From Blastopirellula marina (lineage in GTDB: Bacteria; Planctomycetota; Planctomycetia; Pirellulales; Thermoguttaceae), in assembly GCA_020721965.1 (NCBI GenBank), contig DYLS01000001.1, positions 1 through 44,613 of the forward strand: a stretch of 44,613 bases of DNA. Direction: 5' to 3'. Below are positions 32,025 to 41,949 of the stretch, one piece after another. Numbering within the stretch: the first letter of the stretch is position 1; each line of letters begins with the position of its first letter. Made by a program: the position numbers and the translations under genes. A model generated the notes under the pieces. That model was not told the origin of the DNA and searched no databases. It saw nothing but the letters and a program-made list of their open reading frames with translations.

Positions 32025-32669
32025 ATGCGATTCTGGATCAAAGCAAGTGGACGATTCGTCGCCCTGTTGAGTGTCGTCAGTCTGCTGTCGTTGACGGGTT
32101 GCACGTCCACGCACGCAGATCGGGGTGCGCTCCTGGGTGGATTGTTGGGGGCTGGAACCGGTGCCGTGATTGGAGATGCCGTGGGAAATACGGCAGCGGG
32201 GGCGCTCTTGGGTGCGGGAGTCGGAACCGTTGCCGGTGCGGCGATCGGCGATAGCCTTGATGAAATGGAGACGCAAAATCGTGCCTTCATCGCCCAGCAG
32301 TTGGGACGTGAGCTTCAACCCGGCAAGGTGAACTACGAAGATGTTATCGCGATGAGCAAGGCGGGCGTTGCGGAAGAGTTGATTCTCAATCACATTCGCA
32401 ACAACGGCATGGTCTATCCGCCGGGCGTGGATGAGATCATTCGATTGCAACAGGAGGGGGTTAGCACCGCCGTCATTAAGGCGATGCAGGAGCCGCCGCG
32501 TCGCCAGGCCAGCTCATCTTCATCTACCGTGGTGGTTCACGAGCCGCCTCCACCCCCCGTAGTGGTGCACGAGTACCACGATTACTGGTGGGGACCGCCG
32601 GTCTACCATCGCTATCACTATCGTCGCCCGCCGCCCGGAGTGAGATTTGGTTTCAGTTACTGGGATTGA
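32025..32669 (+). CDS. Glycine-zipper outer-membrane lipoprotein
   Basis: This is a 214-residue lipoprotein. The signal peptide ends in a lipobox LTGC with Cys at about residue 26. Residues 34-76 form a glycine-zipper (GALLGGLLGAGTGAVIG and GALLGAGVGTVAGAAIG), a motif of membrane-inserting proteins such as SlyB/OmpA-linked lipoproteins. The middle part has a helical region (VIAMSKAGVAEELILNHIRN) typical of short repeats following glycine zippers. The tail is Pro/Tyr/His-rich (PPPPPVVVHEYHDYWW... RYHYRRPPPG). AGGTAAGGG lies 7 bases upstream of the ATG. It stands alone between two minus-strand operons. Exact function unknown; an envelope role is likely. Confidence 0.88.
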   Translation: MRFWIKASGRFVALLSVVSLLSLTGCTSTHADRGALLGGLLGAGTGAVIGDAVGNTAAGALLGAGVGTVAGAAIGDSLDEMETQNRAFIAQQLGRELQPGKVNYEDVIAMSKAGVAEELILNHIRNNGMVYPPGVDEIIRLQQEGVSTAVIKAMQEPPRRQASSSSSTVVVHEPPPPPVVVHEYHDYWWGPPVYHRYHYRRPPPGVRFGFSYWD

Positions 32670-32798
32670 AACCGCTGAAACGTCCCGGATCCGTGCGGTA
32701 ATGGAATAGGGTTGGCACCGATCATCGCGAGACCGGGCATCTGTATGTGGAGCGGAAAGCGAGGGGCTTTTGGCACGCCCTGTCAGCTCACGAAGGCG

Positions 32799-34112
32799 TC
32801 ATTTGTCCGGGGCATCCTTTTCGTGATCGCCCGTTCCCCTTTCCGCCTCTTCTATTTCGCGGATGGTGACATCGCTTTCCATGGAACGTCGGGGGTCTTT
32901 CTTGCCTTCGCCAGGTGATGGCGGGATGACCTGTTTGATCACCACATCGTCGAACTCGACGGTTCCGGCCCCCAAATAGGCGTACAGCATCACGCGGCCC
33001 CACTGCGGCGTGTATTGCGTGTGCCTCGGCGTGAAGTCTTCCGTATGTACGTTCCAACTCCCGGTTGGGCCCTTCAGGTTTTGTTGGCTGCGATAGCACT
33101 CCCGCATCAGGTCCCAGTTGATGGATGCCGCCGAACCAGGCCGTGTGTTCGTTCGCGCGGGGGTATGCGAGCGGTCATTCCTTGAGCTGGGGAGCGTGCG
33201 GTTGCGTCTTTCGCCCGGCGAAATCGAGCCAGTACCTGCCCGGGCATATTCGCTGGGCATTTCATCGTAGCATTTGATGAATACCTTGACGTTCGGACCA
33301 GAGGTCCGCCAACGGCACTGAAATCGATACGTGGCCCCTTCCTGGACTTGAAAGGGCAGACTGTAATACATGACGCCGGTCGTGTCCCCCACACCCGCGT
33401 CAAAGGTGAATCGGATGACATGGTTTTTGGGGTCGGTGGAATCGACGGCCCAGGCAACCAGCCGCCCCAGCGGTTGACGGTCCTGACCGCCCGTCGGTTC
33501 CCAGCCTGCCGGAATCCCGCCAGTAGTTCGTTCAAAATCTCCGCCCAAGATCAGGTTGGGGTTGTTCTTCCAATTTTCTTCGGCGATCGGGTCGGGCGGT
33601 CGGGGTCCAGTAGCCGGCCGTTCGTAAAGGGCGTTCAACATCTCCTGCACGTAAAGGTGCGGGATTTCGGACACGGAGTTGGTCCTGGCCGTCTTTTCGT
33701 AGATCACCCGCGGCGTCTGACCAGCCGAGAAATCCACGCACTTGATCGCCAGATCGTAGATTTCTCCAGAGGCCCCAGACGCCCGCTCTACCGAACCCCA
33801 AATCGCGATATCGGCTTGGAAATCCTCGCGGACGATGCGGGCCATGCGATCGAGTGGGATATCGGGCGAGACCTTGATCGCGTTCATCTCGCAGAAGTCG
33901 CGGACATCCAGCATGGTACCCGGCAGGACAAAACCGCCTTCGCGCTTTAGCTTTTGCCATACCATGTCGCCAACCATCTGCCCGTATCGCCCGTGATCGA
34001 AGTTTGACACGAAGTCGAAGGGGACGACGACTTTTTGTGCCGAGGCCAACGGAGCGATAGCGAAGCACGCGATGGCGAAGCAAAACGTCATGCAATGGGT
34101 TGCGCGAAGCAT
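32799..34112 (-). CDS. Exported protein with CsgG/TolB-N-like and jelly-roll-like domains
   Basis: This is a 437-residue exported protein. The signal peptide (MTFCFAIACFAIAPLASAQ) is followed at about 27-165 by a domain resembling the N-terminal alpha/beta fold seen in CsgG- and TolB-like proteins (VVVPFDFVSN, YGQMVGDMVWQKLKREGGF, ARIVREDFQADIAIWGSV). Residues about 185-400 look like a carbohydrate-binding jelly roll: NLILGGDFERTTGGIPAGWE at the start, VRFTF-like strands and YLGAGTVEFDDVVIKQV at the end. The tail is charged. The start at 34112 gives a signal peptide after a few residues; a start at residue 8 (MTFCF, 34091) is also possible. It lies 114 bp downstream of the DUF4175-like gene and probably shares its operon. 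Domain calls are tentative. Confidence 0.72.
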   Translation of the reverse strand: MLRATHCMTFCFAIACFAIAPLASAQKVVVPFDFVSNFDHGRYGQMVGDMVWQKLKREGGFVLPGTMLDVRDFCEMNAIKVSPDIPLDRMARIVREDFQADIAIWGSVERASGASGEIYDLAIKCVDFSAGQTPRVIYEKTARTNSVSEIPHLYVQEMLNALYERPATGPRPPDPIAEENWKNNPNLILGGDFERTTGGIPAGWEPTGGQDRQPLGRLVAWAVDSTDPKNHVIRFTFDAGVGDTTGVMYYSLPFQVQEGATYRFQCRWRTSGPNVKVFIKCYDEMPSEYARAGTGSISPGERRNRTLPSSRNDRSHTPARTNTRPGSAASINWDLMRECYRSQQNLKGPTGSWNVHTEDFTPRHTQYTPQWGRVMLYAYLGAGTVEFDDVVIKQVIPPSPGEGKKDPRRSMESDVTIREIEEAERGTGDHEKDAPDK

Positions 34113-34226
34113 GGCATCCTCACAGCTAACGAGATGGAAAGAAGGTTGCAGGATCGTGACGATCCAACGGGTTCCATCGCGGGCGTAGTCTCGATCCTGA
34201 GAGGCGAGTGGTCGTCACTTGCCCAG

Positions 34227-37200
34227 TCAGGGTGACGCCGACGCGGGCGTTTCCTGCTGGTTTTCGCCGTGCATCAGGCGGCGGTAGTAACCGCGCACTA
34301 AATCTTCCCAGCCCGGAGGTGCAGGGTCTTGTACGCTGCCCAGAATCTCCTTTTGAACATCGGTGGGAAGATTGGCGGTCGTATCCTTCTTGACATCGAA
34401 TTCCCCGCCCACGTACTGCTTTTGCGAAGCCAAGGACTCCAGCACGACCTCGCGTTTTCGTAGGGCGTTCTGATATCGTCCAGCGAGCAGATCACGTTCC
34501 ACGTCGGCCATCAGGTCGATCAATCGCTGCATATCGGTGCGGTGATAGTTCAGGACCTGCATTTGTGCGTCAATCGCCTCGGCCTTATTTCGCAACTCGG
34601 CCTGTTTGCCGGCCAATCGTTGCAGATCTCGCGGTCCATGCCGGGGTGGCGCGGGGCCTTCCAGACCTTGCCCCCCCTGGCCGCTCTCTTTGCCGCCACC
34701 GGTGGCCCCGTCCGTTGGATCCTTGCTATGGTCCTTGATTTGCCCTTCCATATATGGATCCGCGGTGAGGCGGCTTGCAGTCTTGCGACCGCCCTTGCCT
34801 ACAGCCTCGTCGCTCACGAATTCGCCGCTGGACTTTCCGCTGCGTCCCTCGCCCGATCGGCCGCCGATTTCGCTGCTGTTCGGTAGCCGGTTGCCAGTCA
34901 CGCCTTTGGCGCTCATGTTGGAGATGGGGCCATCCGCTGCATCCCAGCCAGCTCCCTTATCCAACGAGTCGGCCGCGCTCGAGGAAACGTCCTCCATTTC
35001 GTCGAAGAGGTCTTCTTCCTCCTCCATCAGCTCGCCGATGAGGTCCTCCAATTGGCCGGGCAGTTCCGCCATGGGGGCCTCTTTATCGGCGTCGCTCAGC
35101 GATTCTTCCTGGCTCCAACGTTCCCGATCGGGGGTGTCGGGCAGCCATTTCTCCAGATTGCTCGTTATCTCCTCCGCCATCTCATAGCCCAACTGCTCGA
35201 GCGGCACGGCGATATCGGCCGACTTTTTCAACAAGGCGTCCTCGGCCATCTTCAGTTCGGTTTGAATCTCCACTAACTCCTGGCACATGCTGGCCGACGA
35301 GAAATCCTGCTCGGGCAGTTTGCTGAGATCGCTGTGAGCCTCCGTCATGAATCGCGACCAATCGTCTTCGACTTGAGCCAGCTCCTTGAGCTTTTGCTCG
35401 TCCTTTTCGGAGAAGTCTTCCACTGGTTTTTTTGCTAGCTCCTCCGACGCCTCAATGACCTTTTTTTGCTGTTCCAAGAACTCCTGGAGCTTGCTTTGGA
35501 TTTCGTCCAACTTCTTCTGAACGTCATTCGGCAAATCCCCGCCCGGACGCTTGGGCGACTCAGCCAGCAACTCCGCTTGCGCCTGGCGAGCTAGATCCAG
35601 CAACTTGCGGAGCGTTTCGATGATCCGGTCCTGTAAGGAAATCAAATCGCCAACAGGCAGGTGATCGGCTTCGCCGACGGAGCTGAGCAATCGGTCGGCG
35701 GCCTGGACTGCCCCCGTCATTTCGTTGACAGCCAGGTTGTTGAGCACGCGTTTGATGGCCAATCGCTCCTCAGAGTCTGTATCTCGGATCGTCGTTACCA
35801 CCTCCTGTGTTTCCGATTGCACGGCAAGCTGTTTTGTACGGATTTCCTTGAGGATGGCGAGCGTGCCTTGTCGGTCTGCCGGTACGGTCTGCCGCACCGT
35901 CCCCGTGGATGCGCGGGCGCGAAGCTGGGTCTCCAAGATACGGAAGATGGCCGATCGCAAACTCTCGAGATTCTTGAGGGCTGAGAGCGTCTTTTCCTCC
36001 TGCGAGATGACCTTCACGGCGTGCCAAGGGCCAACTACCTGTTGCGGGCCAAGGTCCAATCCCCACTTCGCGAGATTGCGTCCGTCCTCCGCCACTGCGC
36101 GGATCAAAACAGTTTGGCCAGGCCGAAACTTCTCCTGATCGAGAACGAGGGAATGTTCAACCAATACAGTCGTCTTGCTGTCGAATTCGGTCCAAGTATG
36201 CAATTTGACTAAGTCTTGGTCGGGAACCGTGTCGGGGGCGGGAACCGTGTTTGGGTTGCTGCCAGCAGCCTGTCCCGAAGAATCGTCGCTGCCGGAGGAA
36301 TTGTCCTCGGACTTGGGCGATTGGACGGCCAGCTCCAGCCGTACTTCGCCAATTCCGTAGTCGTCTGTTGCGCGGACCTTGATCGGGATGGTTTCTCCGG
36401 GAAAGGCGGAGGTTTGACGTACCGGTTTCAGAATCTCGACTGCGGGCGGCCGGTCCGGCACTACCGTCACGTGGTTGGTGCGCGGGTTGGGGTCGGTCAG
36501 TCCGGCAGCATTTTGCAGGGCGACCGTAAAATTGCCGTCTTTAAGCAACGGAATCTTGACGGTGAATGCCTGGCCCGCCTCTTCGACGGTTCCCACCAAG
36601 ACTTGACCATCGACCATTACCTTGCCCCCGGAGATGGGGGAACTCGTCTTCAGCCGTAATACCGCCTCGGTGTATTGCGGTGCGCGGAGGTCCATGGTCC
36701 GCTGACGATGGGTTTCGGATGCCCGCCCCATGTAGGGAGGGTAATCGTAAGTGACCTCTACTTTGCGTGGAGCGGGAACCTCTGTGACGCCGATGCGGTA
36801 CACGGGCGATTGCGTATCGCCAATCTCCAAGCGGTATTGCAGCGGTTTCAAGACGGCAGGAATGGTGCAGACATACTCTTCCCCTTCTTTTTCGGCCGCC
36901 ATGGGAATCCTTTGTTCCGCTTCACCATCCGCCGAGGTGAAAAGGATACCCGACACACTATCTTTATCTTTTCCCGGGGCGGACACCTTGGCAACCACTT
37001 TGACGGTTGAGCCGGCAAAGACCTCGCAGTTTCCCGGCTCGACGGCGAGAATACGAATCCGCCCCACCGACGGGACAAACTCCCAGGGCTGAAGGAGACG
37101 GCTTGCCGCGGAACTCCAATTGGGTAGCAGCATGCCCATCACAAGGCTAATCAAGATGAGGGTGATCAGAACCCCGCTCCATTCCAGAAAGTCGCGAGAC

Positions 37201-37667
37201 GTTTGCATGCAGTACCGAAAGCGTTCCCATCGCGTGTGGCGAAAGGGAGTCTCTTCCATTCGAATACCGCTCACCCGCGTGACCGCCTGACTCACGGCAG
37301 CCAGGCAAAACGCCGGGTTATCCTGCCGCGTGTCCTCCGCCAGTTGCAGGATGTTGATGAGACTGCTTTCTAGCTCCGGAAATTGCAGCTCGACTCGGCG
37401 CGCGGTCGCTTCGAGCGAGCGATAAGCCCGGGAGACACGCCGGACGGCCCAAGCACACACTGCGAGACTGGCAATGCCCCACACCAGAAACGCCCCGAGC
37501 AGCACCGATTGAGGAAATCGGAAGACCGCATCCGCGAGCATGAATAGCAGGAAAAGCCCCAAGGATAGGGACGCTGCTGCTGCGAGGCTGCTGAGCAGCG
37601 TGAAAATCCACCACTGCTGCCGCAATGAATCCAGCCGATGTACAACGCTCTCGGCGGCGGGCGACAT
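34227..37667 (-). CDS. DUF4175-like membrane protein with long coiled coil
   Basis: This 1146-residue membrane protein resembles the DUF4175 group seen in planctomycetes and Bacteroidetes. Two helices sit near the N-terminus (about 21-45 and 52-72). A third lies near 163-185 (FLEWSGVLITLILISLVMGM). Ig-like beta segments at about 200-430 follow (VEPGNCEVFAGSTVKVVAKV; PPAVEILKPVRQTSAFPGET; ATDDYGIGEVRLEL). Residues about 500-900 form long charged helices (coiled coil; KKLDEIQSKLQEFLEQQKK). A Gly/Ser/Lys-rich linker and a final helical region precede the C-terminus. In planctomycetes such proteins often sit near MoxR/DUF58 genes; none are visible here. The gene precedes the exported CsgG-like gene on the same strand. 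The start is supported by ATG at 37667 with GGGAG just upstream. Function unknown. Confidence 0.8.
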   Translation of the reverse strand: MSPAAESVVHRLDSLRQQWWIFTLLSSLAAAASLSLGLFLLFMLADAVFRFPQSVLLGAFLVWGIASLAVCAWAVRRVSRAYRSLEATARRVELQFPELESSLINILQLAEDTRQDNPAFCLAAVSQAVTRVSGIRMEETPFRHTRWERFRYCMQTSRDFLEWSGVLITLILISLVMGMLLPNWSSAASRLLQPWEFVPSVGRIRILAVEPGNCEVFAGSTVKVVAKVSAPGKDKDSVSGILFTSADGEAEQRIPMAAEKEGEEYVCTIPAVLKPLQYRLEIGDTQSPVYRIGVTEVPAPRKVEVTYDYPPYMGRASETHRQRTMDLRAPQYTEAVLRLKTSSPISGGKVMVDGQVLVGTVEEAGQAFTVKIPLLKDGNFTVALQNAAGLTDPNPRTNHVTVVPDRPPAVEILKPVRQTSAFPGETIPIKVRATDDYGIGEVRLELAVQSPKSEDNSSGSDDSSGQAAGSNPNTVPAPDTVPDQDLVKLHTWTEFDSKTTVLVEHSLVLDQEKFRPGQTVLIRAVAEDGRNLAKWGLDLGPQQVVGPWHAVKVISQEEKTLSALKNLESLRSAIFRILETQLRARASTGTVRQTVPADRQGTLAILKEIRTKQLAVQSETQEVVTTIRDTDSEERLAIKRVLNNLAVNEMTGAVQAADRLLSSVGEADHLPVGDLISLQDRIIETLRKLLDLARQAQAELLAESPKRPGGDLPNDVQKKLDEIQSKLQEFLEQQKKVIEASEELAKKPVEDFSEKDEQKLKELAQVEDDWSRFMTEAHSDLSKLPEQDFSSASMCQELVEIQTELKMAEDALLKKSADIAVPLEQLGYEMAEEITSNLEKWLPDTPDRERWSQEESLSDADKEAPMAELPGQLEDLIGELMEEEEDLFDEMEDVSSSAADSLDKGAGWDAADGPISNMSAKGVTGNRLPNSSEIGGRSGEGRSGKSSGEFVSDEAVGKGGRKTASRLTADPYMEGQIKDHSKDPTDGATGGGKESGQGGQGLEGPAPPRHGPRDLQRLAGKQAELRNKAEAIDAQMQVLNYHRTDMQRLIDLMADVERDLLAGRYQNALRKREVVLESLASQKQYVGGEFDVKKDTTANLPTDVQKEILGSVQDPAPPGWEDLVRGYYRRLMHGENQQETPASASP

Positions 37668-37762
37668 GGCACTCCCCTTCTGTTCCGGAAAAGGGTGAAC
37701 TTTGGGCTGCGTACTCTCACCACATAGTTATTTTCTCCCATTCCGGTAGGGCAAGTCAACTG

Positions 37763-37837
37763 ATTTTACCCGGACTTATTTTACCCGGAGCTATTCTGCC
37801 TGGACTTATTTTGTCCAGACCTATTTTGTCCAGACGT
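37763..37837 (+). repeat. 15-bp tandem repeat, five units
   Basis: Five 15-bp units start at 37763, 37778, 37793, 37808 and 37823 with consensus ATTTTGCCCGGACTT. In plus frame they encode LILPG/PILSR-type pentads. The array lies about 95 bp upstream of the DUF4175-like start and just left of a family 3 repeat. A tandem AT/GC pattern of this kind may act as a protein-binding or recombination site. Confidence 0.8.
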
Positions 37838-37852
37838 ATTATACAGCGGCGG

Positions 37853-37949
37853 ATTGTCTGCCTGGCCCAACACCGTGTGGTGATGTGGCATATCGCCTCG
37901 CAAGCTATGCTGGACACATCGTGCCAACAAGCGGGCTTTGCGCTGTAGG
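37853..37949 (+). repeat. Dispersed 97-bp repeat, family 3 copy 3
   Basis: It aligns to the other family 3 copies with about 70% identity, sharing TGGTGATG.G.CATA, TATGCTGGACACATCGTGCCA and GCGGGCTTTGCGCTGTAG. It lies between the tandem array and the cas6 region. Confidence 0.65.
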
Positions 37950-38442
37950 GCTGTGCTACGGTGTGACGAATCCCGGTTGTCTCCGAGGATGTGCGGATTC
38001 ACTCGGGGAGGTTCTAGCCGCAGGGTTACTCCTACGTCCCAACGAATGCACTGCGACCTGAGGGCGTGATAGCGATTCGTCTCGATGGGTGGTCCGCAAG
38101 GGCGGTTTTCCGTGGCCAGACGGAAAGGTTACCCAGTCTCGATGCCCCTCTTCCGCTGCCTTGCCGTGACGCCCCTGTCCCGCGAATGCAAGCTTGGAGT
38201 CCGCGAAAATGCCCTCAGCCATTGGGGAGTGGATGCGGGAAACTGCCTGGCCCCCTGCATGGCAAACCTGATGCTTATGGCGCAAAATGCCAGTATTTTG
38301 CAGCGCCGCAGGCCAGAGCGTTGTTAACACCTCCGCTGGGTAGATCTTCATTGGGCAGATCGAGCGACATCGCGCTTTTTTACCAAAAGCTGCGGATCTT
38401 GCTAGCTCGTGGTGGTCGCGCGGCGGGTTAGGGGTGGGGTAC
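37950..38442. other. Upstream region of cas6
   Basis: No gene, CRISPR repeat or leader is visible. A hairpin at 38279-38307 pairs GCAAAAT (38282-38288) with ATTTTGC (38295-38301), extended by GGC/GCC around an AG bulge. A minus-strand frame (37956-38639) overlaps cas6 and is spurious. Confidence 0.45.
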
Positions 38443-39414
38443 ATGACTTTCGGCGAGACATCTCCCATATCTTTTGCGATGCGGCTCTCGCTCGTCCGCG
38501 TCTTTTTTCGGGTCACGTTCTTGGGATCGGGGGTTGTATCTCGAAACTGGGGGCCAACCATCCGGGGCGGATTCGGTACTGCCCTCCGCGAATTGGTTTG
38601 CGCATATCCGAACCGGCCATGCCGCGAGTGCCCACTCAATGCCTCCTGCCCCTACGGATATATATTCGAGACACCTATTTCAGCATCGTCCGCCGTGATG
38701 CGGCGTTATTCCGAGGCTCCCCACCCATTCATATTTGATCCGGATCCCGACTGCCCGGTGCGTGTTCACGCGGGAAGCACGGCTACGCATGGGCTGGTCG
38801 TTGTGGGAGAGGCTGTACGGCACCTGCCGTATCTGCTTGTCGCCTTGCGCGAGCTTGGCAAAGGAGGCTTGGGTGGCGATCGTGTCCCGTACCGCATGGA
38901 TCGTGTCTTTACCGAAGACGGAACCGACGTGCTGGAATATCCCCGCCAGTCCTTTTTTACGGCTGTGCGGCCAACGCTACTGGAGGTGATGCCCGGTCGG
39001 TCGCGATGGGGGCGTTTCCGCGTGGATCTGGCGACGCCCACCCGGCTCATGATCGATGGACGGCTCTCCCGGAGGCCCTCGTTTTTCGATGTTATAGAGG
39101 CGTTGGCTAGACGCGTATTCCTATTAAGCTGCTTTCATTGCCAGGGATCGAGCGAACCGCAGTGGGATCCCTTTCTAGATGTGGCCCGCTGCGTGAAATG
39201 CCTCCACTCCGATTTGCGGTGGATGGATGCGGAACGCTTCAGCACGAGACAAAAGCGGCGGGTTCCCCTCGGCGGGGTCGTCGGCAGCATGACGTGTGAG
39301 GGGGACTTCGGATTGCTGGAAAACTTGCTGCGGGCGGGCGAATACGTGCACGTTGGAAAGAACGCCACCTTCGGCCTAGGCAAGCTGCGCGTCTTTACAG
39401 GAGGGCCGTCGTGA
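38443..39414 (+). CDS. cas6: Cas6-type CRISPR RNA endoribonuclease (RAMP)
   Basis: This is a Cas6-family RAMP protein of the type that processes precursor CRISPR RNA. The N-terminal block GPTIRGGFGTALRELVC and the Cys cluster CRECPLNASCPYGYIFETP match the Cas6 (PF10040-like) family. The C-terminal block RFSTRQKRRVPLGGVVGSM and the glycine-rich GEYVHVGKNATFGLGKLRV are typical. Between them lies a CFHC...CVKC insertion (about 227-255 from the ATG) that could bind zinc. The ATG at 38443 is preferred (GGGGTGGGGTAC upstream); a GTG at 38434 is also in frame. A short frame overlaps its stop with GTGA. No cas1, cas2, cas3, csm or cas10 gene and no repeat array lies in the window. It is an orphan within this view. 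Confidence 0.88.
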   Translation: MTFGETSPISFAMRLSLVRVFFRVTFLGSGVVSRNWGPTIRGGFGTALRELVCAYPNRPCRECPLNASCPYGYIFETPISASSAVMRRYSEAPHPFIFDPDPDCPVRVHAGSTATHGLVVVGEAVRHLPYLLVALRELGKGGLGGDRVPYRMDRVFTEDGTDVLEYPRQSFFTAVRPTLLEVMPGRSRWGRFRVDLATPTRLMIDGRLSRRPSFFDVIEALARRVFLLSCFHCQGSSEPQWDPFLDVARCVKCLHSDLRWMDAERFSTRQKRRVPLGGVVGSMTCEGDFGLLENLLRAGEYVHVGKNATFGLGKLRVFTGGPS

Positions 39415-39872
39415 ACGTCGCGGCCGTGTTCTGTGAGATCAAGCGTAGCGGAGTATCTCCGGTAATGGCGGCCCACATGCGGACGGTCAAGCGGCGTGCG
39501 GTGAGCGAAAGAAGGGCGACCTACGATTGCGGCTCCGAATCCTTCCAGATGCGCGCCACGTCGGACATTATTGCCTCCGAAATAGGGGGCTTCCTCGCGG
39601 CGGCGGGGGTGAGTTTGGTCGCATCCTGGCGAAGCACGAGCAATTTTCGTTCGCGTATCCGGATGGCTGGCAGTCGCCCGTCATCGATCGGCGAGGTATT
39701 GATCGGTTTGCCGCACGGAGTGATTCATCAGCCTCGCTGCCTTGGGGGCGGTCACGTACGGGCGAATATTCACAATCAGATACCGCAAAAAGTCGCGAGG
39801 ACGCGCAAATTCGCAATAAAAAAACAGCGTGCCGACTGCCAGACACGCTGCCCGATAACCAATACCCCCTAG
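39411..39872 (+). pseudogene. Overlapping frame after cas6, possible remnant gene
   Basis: A 153-codon frame begins with GTG inside the cas6 stop (GTGA overlap), the arrangement of translationally coupled genes. It ends inside the tRNA-Glu gene, so its 3' end cannot be a normal gene. I recognise no family. The C-terminal part is unlike a folded protein. A different frame (around 39590-39780) reads GRILAKHEQFSFAYPDGWQS, which looks more protein-like, so a frameshifted remnant of a second gene is possible. Equally it may be random open sequence. No function is proposed. Confidence 0.25.
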
Positions 39873-39935
39873 GGGAGTCGAACCCCTGTTTACGGACTGA
39901 GAATCCGACGTCCTGGGCCACTAGACGAAGGGGGC
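39863..39935 (-). tRNA. tRNA-Glu (CUC anticodon)
   Basis: The minus strand folds as a complete cloverleaf. The acceptor is GCCCCCT/AGGGGGT (first pair G-U). The D-arm is GTCT/GGAC with AGTGGCCCA loop. The anticodon loop TTCTCAG holds CTC, and the anticodon stem has one T-T mismatch. The T-arm is AGGGG-TTCGACT-CCCCT. CTC reads GAG, glutamate. The CCA end is not encoded. It stands alone, with no tRNA or rRNA neighbour. Confidence 0.92.
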
Positions 39936-40384
39936 CTGAGGAAAATCCCACTACCAAAGCAATTGAATTCGTATACCGCGCTGATGTGCTATATTTTTGC
40001 GGGTGCCGGGCGGTGCGTCAATCCACCCCATCGCGAAGGGCGGTAGCGAAAACCGTTTGATCGAGAATGGGCGGTCGCTCGGTACCACAGCGCTAAAGTC
40101 CGTGTGCCTGCACGATTCGCCCAGCATACGTTGCAATGCGTTATTTCCCATCGCCACGAAATGTTGTGTGGTGCCCCATCGCCATTGCACCCCACGATGT
40201 TGCATCGAGAAGTCGCTGTCAACGCTCTATGTGCCTCAATGGGTGTGTGCGATGAGCGCGATGAGCGTAGCCCACCGCGAAATGCCGAGTCACGCAAGCA
40301 ACTCAGCAGTGTAGCGCCAGGATCCGCGTTGCTCCCGGTCTGTTCGATCTGGGTGGCAATCGTTAAAATTCAAGGAAAGGGTAC
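39936..40384. other. Intergenic region right of tRNA-Glu
   Basis: This stretch has no credible gene. It contains repeated words (CCCATCGCCA at 40148-40157 and 40177-40186; GCGATGAGC at 40247-40255 and 40257-40265). No CRISPR-type spacing is present. The tRNA promoter should be just to the right of 39935 on the minus strand; only a weak GTATAC is seen there. Confidence 0.4.
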
Positions 40385-40606
40385 GTGGCTGGCTTTCTCC
40401 GGCTTTCTGCTGAGGGCATGGCCGGCTGGCTGCATGACCGGCGTGGTCGGCTGCGGGGCTGGTGGCAAAAGCGATTTTACACGCCGCGTTGGCGTCGGCT
40501 CAGGCTTGCGAGATCGGTTGCCGCGGCTTGCCGAGTGGGGCCTGCGGTTTGTGCTACCTTTGTGCGGTTTGCGACTTTTGAGGGAGGGGTTGATTTTGAG
40601 GTGTAG
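40385..40606 (+). CDS. Small Arg-rich protein, hypothetical
   Basis: A 73-residue frame starts with GTG at 40385, preceded by AAGGAAAGG at good spacing. Third codon positions are GC-rich, as in the surrounding genes. The protein is basic, with many Arg and Trp (RLRGWWQKRFYTPRWRRLRLAR) and a short hydrophobic stretch (AVCATFVRFA). I recognise no family. An overlapping frame (40104-40613) is longer but has no start signals. A family 1 element begins just after its stop. It may be real, but the evidence is only the ribosome-binding site and codon bias. Confidence 0.35.
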   Translation: MAGFLRLSAEGMAGWLHDRRGRLRGWWQKRFYTPRWRRLRLARSVAAACRVGPAVCATFVRFATFEGGVDFEV

Positions 40607-40610
40607 CTCG

Positions 40611-40784
40611 TAACGGGACTTTTACAAGCAGCTCGCTTACACCCTGAGAGATGGCGAAAAATTGGAGTGTTGGGCAATTTAGAAAAACAAGGAAATCCGT
40701 TTTCGCGGGGAACAGCCTTAGCCTCACCATGGCCCGAGGGAAGGCGGGAACTTGCGAACCAACTTGCAAAAGTCTTGTCCTAAC
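40611..40784 (+). mobile_element. MITE-like element, family 1 copy 3
   Basis: GTAACGGGACTTTTACAAG opens the element, and CTTGCAAAAGTCTTGTCC with TAAC closes it as an imperfect inverted copy. The interior has TTGGGCAATTTAGAAAAAC and AAATCCGTTTTCGCGGGG then AACAGCCTTAGCCTCACC, matching the other two copies. It ends about 48 bp before the aldolase start, so the aldolase promoter or leader must overlap or lie within the element. Confidence 0.65.
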
Positions 40785-40804
40785 AGATGATGTTTAGGGG
40801 GTGA

Positions 40805-41824
<1,020 letters not shown>

Positions 41825-41922
41825 AAAACGCGGCGCGGCAAGGCCTCAGGTGCTCTTGCAGCGTTTTCTCCCTGGAAGCCGTGCTGGCTCCCTAGGCGTT
41901 TCACCACTGGTGAACGAACATT

Positions 41923-41949
41923 GCCCGACCGGTTGGGTCGGGCTTTTTT
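41923..41949 (+). terminator. Rho-independent terminator after fba
   Basis: GCCCGACC (41923-41930) and GGTCGGGC (41936-41943) form a perfect 8-bp stem with a GGTTG loop, followed by six T. It is the clearest terminator in the window and ends the aldolase transcript. Confidence 0.9.

Noticed and set aside
37956-38639. 227-codon minus-strand frame opposite cas6
   Set aside because: It overlaps the conserved N-terminal part of cas6 and has composition typical of an antisense shadow.
40104-40613. 169-codon frame right of tRNA-Glu
   Set aside because: No start signal or domain; the shorter GTG frame at 40385 has the better ribosome-binding site.
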